A stretch of 23,932 nucleotides of DNA. Origin: an uncultured Lachnospiraceae bacterium. Lineage in GTDB: Bacteria; Bacillota; Clostridia; Lachnospirales; Lachnospiraceae. Under the pieces are notes generated by a model, which made no database searches, was not told where the DNA came from, and saw only the letters and a program-made list of their open reading frames with translations. Numbering within the stretch: the first letter of the stretch is position 1; each line of letters begins with the position of its first letter. Where the stretch lies: positions 1-23,932 of the forward strand of contig CARQVR010000051.1 in the NCBI GenBank assembly GCA_949051815.1, written 5' to 3'. The translations under genes and the position numbers were made by a program. Of this stretch, positions 1 through 5,501 are shown piece after piece.

Positions 1-15
1 GTGGTGTGAGAGGTC

Positions 16-42
16 GGAAATTTCTCAATTAGAGAAATTTCC
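16..42. repeat. Perfect inverted repeat over the 3' end of the 93-aa gene
   Basis: An 11-bp perfect stem, GGAAATTTCTC at 16-26 and its complement at 32-42, flanks a 5-nt loop. It covers the last codons and the stop codon (29-31) of the minus-strand gene. No T-run follows on the minus strand, so it is not a textbook intrinsic terminator. It may act as a 3' stabilising or weak termination hairpin. Confidence 0.6.
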
Positions 43-310
43 TCCTACTCGATTGCATCCGCATCATTTTATCTATGGCGGCGGCTTCCTCCGGCGAGGA
101 TTCTCTTTTGATGACGGCGACTATGGTCTCAATCTCCTCATTGGAGAAAGTGATATGATCCGCCTGTCCCCGCCTGGCGACGGCCATCAGAAAGGGCAGC
201 ATCTGATCCTTGTTCAGGGTACGGCTCTCAAAGACGAGAGCCTGTAAAAAGTCCAGTTTTGCCTTGTCGATTCCGGCAAGCGCCGGGTCGTTCATCCAGT
301 CATGATTCAT
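29..310 (-). CDS. Conserved hypothetical protein, 93 aa
   Basis: I do not recognise a named domain. The protein is small, mostly helical in character, has no membrane segment, and ends in a basic Met/Arg-rich tail (DKMMRMQSSRRKFL). The start is well supported: AGGAGG lies 5-6 nt upstream of the ATG. It sits 73 bp downstream of the 192-aa minus-strand gene and is probably cotranscribed with it. From memory of Lachnospiraceae genomes, similar short proteins often neighbour relatives of the 192-aa protein, but I cannot verify this here. The stop codon lies inside a perfect inverted repeat. Function is unknown; the real-gene call rests on the ribosome binding site, the strand context and protein-like composition. 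Confidence 0.75.
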   Translation of the reverse strand: MNHDWMNDPALAGIDKAKLDFLQALVFESRTLNKDQMLPFLMAVARRGQADHITFSNEEIETIVAVIKRESSPEEAAAIDKMMRMQSSRRKFL

Positions 311-383
311 GGTAACCTCCTATAATCAGAGCAGTTTACTGCGATGACACTTTGTGTATGTTTTTGAGCGATTACGGAGCAGA

Positions 384-962
384 TTAAGATTCACCGTCGG
401 ACGACGGCTGCTGAAACATTTCATACATTTCTCTTTGCTCGGGGGTGAGCATATGCATCAGCATATCCATCATGGGGGAGCCGGAAGACGCCGGTTTTTC
501 AAATCCGTCCCCAGCGTCTCCGGAAGGAGCATCCCCGGAAGGAACTGTCCCGGACAGCGGATTTTCAAACAGGGATTCCATGTTCATGTCCGGGAAAATT
601 TCCTGCATGGCGCTCATGGTCTGGGACATTTCCTGTACCGTTTCCAGCGTCTGTAACATGTTCTGTATCTGCTCTAACTGCCGGATCTCCTCCGGGGTTG
701 AGTAGAGGCAAAGCTCTTTGCAGAGCTTTTTCAGATCGGGCTTTTCCGGTTGGGAAAGCCCGCATCCGCAAAGCGTGGCAGTGTGTTTTTTTGTGAATTG
801 AATGGTGTATTGCAGTTCCATATATTTGATGTACACAGCCAGATGCTTTTGCATGGAAGGTTCTATGTAGGGGAGAAGAACCTTGAGCTTCTGGATCTGG
901 TTGGTGGTATATAAGGCATCGAATGCCATAACATTTGACGCATCGTCTTTTTTATCTGTCAT
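384..962 (-). CDS. Conserved hypothetical protein, 192 aa, Met-rich C-terminus
   Basis: No named domain recognised. Residues 1-120 look soluble and helical. A Gly/Ser/Pro/Asp-rich linker follows around residues 138-160, with a short SGDAPSGDAG duplication. The tail is Met-rich (PMMDMLMHMLTPEQREMYEMFQ, about 20 residues). A CGC motif lies near residue 67. The start has a modest SD (AAAGG, 8 nt upstream). A -10-like TATACT on the minus strand (999-1004) sits between this gene and the terminator of the Cys-rich gene, but no good -35 is visible. The gene probably forms a two-gene unit with the 93-aa gene downstream. Proximity to the Cys-rich protein hints at a spore or surface role, but that is only inference. 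Confidence 0.75.
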   Translation of the reverse strand: MTDKKDDASNVMAFDALYTTNQIQKLKVLLPYIEPSMQKHLAVYIKYMELQYTIQFTKKHTATLCGCGLSQPEKPDLKKLCKELCLYSTPEEIRQLEQIQNMLQTLETVQEMSQTMSAMQEIFPDMNMESLFENPLSGTVPSGDAPSGDAGDGFEKPASSGSPMMDMLMHMLTPEQREMYEMFQQPSSDGES

Positions 963-1016
963 AAGATATGCCTTTCTGATGCCCGGTTTTTCTCTATAGT
1001 ATATGACACATGAGAG

Positions 1017-1052
1017 AAAAATAGGCTCCTGTCAGAGCCGGAGCCTATTTTC
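1017..1052 (-). terminator. Intrinsic terminator of the Cys-rich protein gene
   Basis: A 12-bp perfect stem (1018-1029 with 1040-1051, core ATAGGCTCC/GGAGCCTAT) has a 10-nt loop. Read on the minus strand it runs into TTTTTCTCTC. It lies 88 bp past the stop of the 76-aa gene and separates it from the 192-aa gene. Confidence 0.85.
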
Positions 1053-1084
1053 CGGATGTGTTTGACAGATGTGGCGCAAGCAGC

Positions 1085-1100
1085 CCGGCCCGCGGGCCGG
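1085..1100. repeat. 16-bp perfect GC palindrome
   Basis: CCGGCCCGCGGGCCGG is fully self-complementary and lies between the Cys-rich gene's stop codon and its terminator, so it would be in the 3' UTR of that mRNA. No T-run follows. It could be an mRNA-stabilising hairpin or a protein binding site. Confidence 0.6.
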
Positions 1101-1138
1101 ACTGTCACGCATGATGATGGTTAATCGCGCTGCACGTT

Positions 1139-1369
1139 CTAGTTGTTGCAGCAGCAGGATAAGAGGATCAGAATCCAGATCCAGGAACAGCAGTTATTGT
1201 CGCCGCCAAAGAGGCTGTTGCCGCCGAAGAAGCCGCCTCCACAACCACAGTTGTCGCCATTGTTACCACAGCAGGATAAGAGGATCAGAATCCAGATCCA
1301 GGAACCACATCCGTTGTTAGTAGCGCAGGTATTGTTGCATCCACAGTGAGTTGCTGTAAGATCACTCAT
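1139..1369 (-). CDS. Small Cys/Gly-rich protein with duplicated SWIWILILLSCC module
   Basis: The protein has 76 aa, with about 14 Cys and abundant Gly and Asn. Two copies of SWIWILILLSCC, each followed by C/G-N-N, are separated by a Gly-rich segment (CGCGGGFFGGNSLFGG). The N-terminus is MSDLTATHCGCNN. It resembles the small high-cysteine proteins of Lachnospiraceae that databases often label chorion class high-cysteine HCB protein 13; I recall this and could not check it. The start is solid: GGAGGG sits 7 nt before the ATG. Upstream lies a SigK-like promoter and downstream a strong intrinsic terminator, so it is monocistronic. A structural role such as a disulfide-crosslinked or self-assembling spore-coat or surface component is inferred from composition and promoter. 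The copies come from a perfect 37-bp DNA repeat. Confidence 0.8.
   Translation of the reverse strand: MSDLTATHCGCNNTCATNNGCGSWIWILILLSCCGNNGDNCGCGGGFFGGNSLFGGDNNCCSWIWILILLSCCCNN
1152..1188. repeat. 37-bp direct repeat, copy 1 (inside Cys-rich gene)
   Basis: Identical over 37 bp to 1269-1305. The spacing is 117 bp, which is 39 codons, so the reading frame is kept. It encodes the C-terminal SWIWILILLSCC module on the minus strand. Confidence 0.95.
1269..1305. repeat. 37-bp direct repeat, copy 2 (inside Cys-rich gene)
   Basis: Identical over 37 bp to 1152-1188, without even a synonymous difference, while the sequence between the copies has diverged. It encodes the N-terminal SWIWILILLSCC module on the minus strand. 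Confidence 0.95.
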
Positions 1370-1400
1370 TTTTAGTGCCCTCCAAATGTTAGTTATGGTT

Positions 1401-1428
1401 TATCTTATGTGGGTGGGGTGAATTGGTG
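1401..1428 (-). promoter_or_regulatory. SigK/SigE-like sporulation promoter of the Cys-rich gene
   Basis: Read on the minus strand: CAC (1428-1426), 16 nt, then CATAAGATA (1409-1401). This fits the SigK pattern mAC-N16-CATANNNTA. The predicted start of transcription is about 15 nt upstream of the GGAGGG ribosome binding site. Pattern match only; the -35 element is short and could occur by chance. Confidence 0.4.
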
Positions 1429-1484
1429 CCTACGGAAAAAGGAATGATTTTAAATGGGAACTCTTTTTCGTATACAGGAAGGAC

Positions 1485-1513
1485 TTGAAACATATGTTCG
1501 GTTGTGGTAAGAT
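1485..1513 (+). promoter_or_regulatory. SigA-type promoter of the NusG-II/Gx/ABM/ruvA operon
   Basis: TTGAAA (1485-1490), 17-nt spacer, TAAGAT (1508-1513). The expected transcription start, 6-7 nt past the -10, falls on the ATG at 1520. The message may therefore be leaderless, and no SD is visible before that ATG. Confidence 0.5.
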
Positions 1514-1519
1514 ATCAGT

Positions 1520-2095
1520 ATGTTTGAATTGGTGAAAGAAACTAACAGAAAAGACGGGGGCCGGATCCGTCGGGCAGACGTATGTCTGATTGCCTTTTTT
1601 CTGATTCTGGCGTTGGGAAGTATGGTGTGGTCTGTTTTTTTCCGAAAGGACGGACAGACCCTGCGGATATCCTGTGACGGACAGGTGGTTGCGGATGTGT
1701 CTTTGTCACAGTTACGGGTGCAGGACAGGGCAGGGGAAAACAGCGGGACGGTGCGTTACTGTCTGCTCCTTTATTCGGGGGAGGACGTTTCCTGCCAGTG
1801 GTATGAGGCTGGCGGTGATTTCAGCCCGCTGCTTTCGGAAGGAAACGGTTACAACCTTCTGGCGGTATCCGGAGAACGTGTCTGGATGGAGGCCGCCGAC
1901 TGCCGGGATCAGATCTGTGTGCACCACATACCTATTACGGGCGGCGGGGAGAGCATTATCTGCCTGCCTCATAAACTTGCTGTGGAAATAATCGGCAAAG
2001 CGGACGGGGAAACGCCGGATGGAGTGGCGAAGACGGAACGGTCAGAAAAACCTGCATGGAACGAGGGGAGGCGCGGCCATGAGAAGAACGGCTGA
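1520..2095 (+). CDS. NusG domain II-containing membrane protein
   Basis: The protein has 191 aa. A basic N-terminus precedes one transmembrane segment at residues 22-41 (CLIAFFLILALGSMVWSVFF), so the rest is probably outside. Residues 110-160 carry the NusG-domain-II signature: GYNLLAV, then ADCRDQICVHH and ESIICLPHKLAVEI. Stand-alone NusG-II proteins are typically about 120-130 aa; this one has additional sequence around residues 66-105 and a hydrophilic tail of about 30 residues. In Clostridia such proteins usually precede a Gx-type transporter, as here. The next gene starts inside this one (17-bp overlap). Molecular function is unknown. The start is the first in-frame ATG and lacks an SD, but the promoter places +1 at this position. 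Confidence 0.85.
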   Translation: MFELVKETNRKDGGRIRRADVCLIAFFLILALGSMVWSVFFRKDGQTLRISCDGQVVADVSLSQLRVQDRAGENSGTVRYCLLLYSGEDVSCQWYEAGGDFSPLLSEGNGYNLLAVSGERVWMEAADCRDQICVHHIPITGGGESIICLPHKLAVEIIGKADGETPDGVAKTERSEKPAWNEGRRGHEKNG

Positions 2096-2660
2096 ACTTG
2101 GGCTTTTGCTTGCATTGGCGCTGATCCTGTCCTATGTGGAAGCCCTGATTCCGTTTTCTTTCGGCATACCTGGAATCAAACCGGGACTGCCTAATCTGAT
2201 TGTACTGCTGTTATTGTATGATGAGACGGGCGGGGCTTTGGGAGTCTCCGGGGCTGTCGGGGAAAAGCGCGGGATACGGTCTGTGAGAATATGCACGGGA
2301 GGAGAGCGGGAGGCGCTTCTGGTGAACGGGCTGCGGATTGTCCTGTCCGGCTTTCTGTTCAGCAATCTCTATACCATTTTGTATGCCCTTGCGGGCGCAG
2401 TTTTCAGCTTTTTGGCCATGTTCGCGGGCAGGAGAGCGAAGTGCTTTTCCATGGTGGGTGTGAGTGTACTTGGCGGCGTGTTTCACAATGTGGGGCAGCT
2501 TCTGGTGGCGGCTGCGGTGGTGGAGACGCTGGCAGTCGCTTACTATGCCCCCTTTTTGATCGTGGCCGGCACGGTGACGGGGGCCCTGATCGGATTCGTG
2601 GGGATGACGCTTTTGCCGTATCTGCGGCAAATTGAGAGAGAAGGAGAACAGAGAAAATGA
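2079..2660 (+). CDS. Gx transporter family protein (heptaprenyl diphosphate synthase component I-like, PF07456)
   Basis: A 193-aa, multi-spanning membrane protein. Family features are visible: the first helix (LGLLLALALILSYVEALIPF), then GIPGIKPGLPNLIVLLLLY, later RIVLSGFLFSNLYTILYALAGAVFSFLAM, and GGVFHNVGQLLVAA. The family is often called heptaprenyl diphosphate synthase component I in databases, but it resembles an ECF S-component-like carrier; its substrate is unproven. I set the start at ATG 2079 because GAGGGGAGG (2063-2071) is correctly placed; the longer frame from 2019 lacks support. About 25 residues (GGALGVSGAVGEKRG through CTGGE) are inserted after the PNLIVLLLLY helix where relatives go directly into the EALL helix. 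It overlaps its upstream neighbour by 17 bp and the next gene by 4 bp (ATGA). Confidence 0.85.
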   Translation: MRRTAELGLLLALALILSYVEALIPFSFGIPGIKPGLPNLIVLLLLYDETGGALGVSGAVGEKRGIRSVRICTGGEREALLVNGLRIVLSGFLFSNLYTILYALAGAVFSFLAMFAGRRAKCFSMVGVSVLGGVFHNVGQLLVAAAVVETLAVAYYAPFLIVAGTVTGALIGFVGMTLLPYLRQIEREGEQRK

Positions 2661-3034
2661 GTATTACAGTGAACCTGTATTATACGGGCAAAGACGGAAA
2701 CGCGCGTAAATTTGCGCAGGAGATGGAGGAAAGCGGAACTGCGGCGGCGATCCGCGAAGAGGACGGAAACTTAAAATATGAGTATTTCTTCCCCATGCAG
2801 GATCCGGAAACAGTGCTTCTGATAGACAGTTGGCGGGATCAGGCGGCTATTGACGCGCACCATGCTACCCCTATGATGTCGAAGATTGTGTCATTGCGGG
2901 AGAAATATGATCTGTACATGAGAGCAGAGCGGTATCGTGATGATGAGGAGGGGATGCCTGAACGGGACAAGCAGTTTATCAGACACCAGGTTCTGAACAG
3001 GAGGAACCATGACCAGGTTATAGAAGGGAAATAA
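2657..3034 (+). CDS. Antibiotic biosynthesis monooxygenase (ABM) fold protein
   Basis: The protein has 125 aa, and the first 95 residues form an ABM ferredoxin-like domain: MSITVNLYYTGKDGNARKF, then YEYFFPMQDPETVLLIDSW and AIDAHHATPMMSKIVSLREKYD. The DSW...A...H pattern is typical of putative quinol monooxygenases and related heme- or cofactor-independent oxygenases. The last 30 residues are charged and extend beyond the domain. AAGGAG lies 10 nt before the ATG, and the gene overlaps the upstream stop as ATGA, so translation is coupled. The operon position between a quinone/isoprenoid-linked Gx protein and ruvA gives no clear pathway. Substrate unknown. Confidence 0.8.
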   Translation: MSITVNLYYTGKDGNARKFAQEMEESGTAAAIREEDGNLKYEYFFPMQDPETVLLIDSWRDQAAIDAHHATPMMSKIVSLREKYDLYMRAERYRDDEEGMPERDKQFIRHQVLNRRNHDQVIEGK

Positions 3035-3038
3035 ATTC

Positions 3039-3656
3039 ATGTACGCATACATAAAAGGAACGCTTGAAGAAACCGCGGAGGACGCGGTAGTTGTAGAGGC
3101 CGGAGGAATCGGCTACAATATCAGGGTTTCCACCGCCACGGCGGAGCTTCTGCCGGGCGTGGGAAACGAAGTGAAAATATACACCTATACGCTTGTCAGA
3201 GAGGATGCGTTTTCGCTTTTCGGCTTTCTGACAAGGGATGATCTGGAAATTTTTAAGAAGCTGATTGCGGTTAACGGGATCGGCCCCAAGGGCGGGCTGG
3301 CGATTCTCTCGGTGATGAGTGCGGACGCGCTGCGCTTTGCGGTGATGGCGGGGGATGCGAAGGCCATTGCCAAGGCGCCGGGAATCGGTGCGAAGACGGC
3401 GGAACGGGTGATTTTGGAGCTTCGTGATAAAATATCGCTGGAGGACACGTTAAAGGGGCTTGGCGATTCTGGCGGCGCAGCGGGAACAAACGCCGGTGCA
3501 GGCGGCGACAATCTGATGAAGCGGGAGGCGATAGAGGCGCTGGTGGCGCTTGGATACTCCGCTTCCGACGCGACGGCTGCAGTGAAAAAAGTGGAGGTTT
3601 CGGAGGACGTCACATCGGAGACGATCTTAAAGCTTGCGCTGAAACATATGTTCTAA
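3039..3656 (+). CDS. ruvA: Holliday junction branch migration protein RuvA
   Basis: The protein has 205 aa, the normal length. The N-terminal OB domain begins MYAYIKGTLEE and contains GGIGYNIRV. Two helix-hairpin-helix motifs follow at about residues 78-90 (VNGIGPKGGLAIL) and 113-128 (APGIGAKTAERVILEL). The C-terminal RuvB-binding domain (EAIEALVALGYSASDA) comes after a Gly/Ala linker. RuvA tetramers hold four-way junctions while RuvB hexamers drive branch migration. It starts 4 bp after the ABM gene with a GAAGGGA ribosome binding site. ruvB, normally adjacent, is 6.3 kb downstream (9966). Confidence 0.97.
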   Translation: MYAYIKGTLEETAEDAVVVEAGGIGYNIRVSTATAELLPGVGNEVKIYTYTLVREDAFSLFGFLTRDDLEIFKKLIAVNGIGPKGGLAILSVMSADALRFAVMAGDAKAIAKAPGIGAKTAERVILELRDKISLEDTLKGLGDSGGAAGTNAGAGGDNLMKREAIEALVALGYSASDATAAVKKVEVSEDVTSETILKLALKHMF

Positions 3657-3716
3657 CAGTTTGGCCAGGGCGGTTTTGCGAATGGGCGTGGGCTGCACGC
3701 ATTGGAGGAATACACA

Positions 3717-5501
3717 GTGATTTTCGGAAAATACATTAACCGTTATTATATCAAACACGGGCCGCTTTTGCTGGTGGGCATTGCGGCGCTTATTTTAGTG
3801 GACTATTTTCAACTGATTCTGCCGGAGCTTTACCGTATTGTGGTAAACGGTATGAACGGCGGTCTGGTGGAAGCGGGCGGGACGCTTGTGCCTTTTACGA
3901 TGGATGTGCTGCTAAATGATGTGTGTCTGCGGGCTATTGTGGTAATTCTGGTCATGGTGGTGGGGCGTTTTTTGTGGCGCGTCAGCTTTTACGGGGCTGC
4001 GGTCCGTGTGGAAACCGATCTGCGAAACCGCATGTTTGACCACTGTAAAGAGCTGTCGCAGGATTATTTTCAGGTAAATAAGGTCGGAAATCTGATGAGC
4101 CTGTTTACCAACGACCTGGACACCATACAGGAGTGCTTTGGCGACGGCGTGCTTATGTTTTGTGACGCGTTGTTTCTCGGGGTGCTTGCTTTCATTAAAA
4201 TGTGGAATATGGACAGAGGACTGACGGGGCTTTCCATGATTCCGATGCTGCTGTTGTTTCTGATCGGGACGGTCATGTTTAAGTCGATGAAGGCGAAGTG
4301 GGAGATCCGTCAGGAGGCTTTTTCCAGGCTTTCTGACTTTTCACAGGAAAATTTTTCGGGCATCGCGGTGATCAAGGCGTTTGTGAAAGAGCTTCTGGAA
4401 CTGAAAGAGTTTCAAAAACTGAATCGGGAAAACGAGGACATAAATGTAGCCTATACGCGGATTTCTACGCTGCTCGATATTCTGACAATTCTTCTTGTGG
4501 AGTCGGTGATCTGTGTGATTCTTGGCTACGGCGGTTATCTGGTTTATGAAGGCCGGTTTAACGCGGGGCAGCTTGTGGAATATATCGTTTACTTTAATTC
4601 GATCATCTGGCCGGTTATGGCGGTGTCCATGCTGATCGAGAAGACCTCCAGAGGAAAGGCGTCTTTAAATCGTGTCAGTGGGCTTCTGGATGCGAAGATC
4701 ACGGTAAAAGACAGGGCGGATGTGACAGATCTGACTGATATGAAGGGGGAGATCGAGTTCCGGCATCTTTCCTTCCGTTATCCTGACGGGGAAACGGATG
4801 CGCTTTCGGATGTCTCTTTTCTCATTCACGCGGGGGAGAGCGTAGGCGTGGTGGGCAGAACCGGCTCGGGCAAGACCATTCTGGTGGATCTGATTCTGCG
4901 CACCTACAATGTGCCGGACGGGACGCTCTTTATCGACGGGCATGATGTGAACACGGTTTCCATCCGCTCGGTGCGGGAGGGGTGCTCCTATGTGCCGCAG
5001 GATAATTTTCTCTTTTCCGACACCATAGAAAATAATATTTCCTTTGCGATTGATGAAACTGACGGCGCGCTGGTGGAGCGGGCTGCGATGCTTTCTGACG
5101 TGCATGACGATATCAAAGGTTTCACGGCAGGCTACCGGACCGTTCTCGGGGAGCGGGGCGTGACTGTCTCCGGCGGACAAAAGCAGAGAATTTCCATCGC
5201 CCGTGCGCTTTTAAAGCAGGCTGCCGTTCTGATTCTGGACGACTCCGTTTCGGCGGTGGACATGAAGACCGAAAAGATTATCCTGAAAAATCTGCTGGAG
5301 GAGAGGAAAGGGCGGACAACCATACTGATCGCGCACCGCATTTCCACGGTGGAACATATGGATAAAATTATCTTTATAGACGAAGGCCATATCCGCGCGG
5401 TGGGCAATCATGCCAGTCTGTACGAGAACTGTGCGGACTATCGCAGCATGGTCGATCTGCAGCGTATGGAGGAGGAAGCGGGAGGTGAGGACGATGTATG
5501 A
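3717..5501 (+). CDS. ABC exporter half-transporter, degenerate ATP-site subunit
   Basis: The protein has 594 aa: an N-terminal six-helix transmembrane domain and a C-terminal ABC ATPase. Walker A GRTGSGKT is at about residues 380-387, the consensus signature SGGQ at 485-488, Walker B ends LILDD with Asp (not Glu) at 509, and the H-loop His is at about 540. An Asp in place of the catalytic Glu is the hallmark of the degenerate-site partner in heterodimeric exporters (BmrCD, LmrCD and TM287/288 type). I choose GTG 3717 because GGAGGA (3704-3709) is 7 nt upstream; a TTG at 3702 would overlap that site. The partner gene overlaps the 3' end by 8 bp. Probable multidrug, lipid or peptide exporter; substrate not determinable. 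Confidence 0.93.
   Translation: MIFGKYINRYYIKHGPLLLVGIAALILVDYFQLILPELYRIVVNGMNGGLVEAGGTLVPFTMDVLLNDVCLRAIVVILVMVVGRFLWRVSFYGAAVRVETDLRNRMFDHCKELSQDYFQVNKVGNLMSLFTNDLDTIQECFGDGVLMFCDALFLGVLAFIKMWNMDRGLTGLSMIPMLLLFLIGTVMFKSMKAKWEIRQEAFSRLSDFSQENFSGIAVIKAFVKELLELKEFQKLNRENEDINVAYTRISTLLDILTILLVESVICVILGYGGYLVYEGRFNAGQLVEYIVYFNSIIWPVMAVSMLIEKTSRGKASLNRVSGLLDAKITVKDRADVTDLTDMKGEIEFRHLSFRYPDGETDALSDVSFLIHAGESVGVVGRTGSGKTILVDLILRTYNVPDGTLFIDGHDVNTVSIRSVREGCSYVPQDNFLFSDTIENNISFAIDETDGALVERAAMLSDVHDDIKGFTAGYRTVLGERGVTVSGGQKQRISIARALLKQAAVLILDDSVSAVDMKTEKIILKNLLEERKGRTTILIAHRISTVEHMDKIIFIDEGHIRAVGNHASLYENCADYRSMVDLQRMEEEAGGEDDV

Noticed and set aside
1143..1349. Plus-strand frames rich in Gln/Pro or Arg/Ser opposite the Cys-rich gene
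   Set aside because: Their low-complexity composition is the antisense of the Cys/Gly repeats; they have no SD or promoter, while the minus-strand gene has an SD, promoter-like sequence and terminator.
3702..3716. TTG start for the first ABC gene
   Set aside because: It would overlap the GGAGGA ribosome binding site, which is ideally spaced for GTG 3717.
5410..5493. 28-residue N-terminal extension of the second ABC gene
   Set aside because: It lies in another frame over the end of the first ABC gene, while ATG 5494 has a very strong SD.
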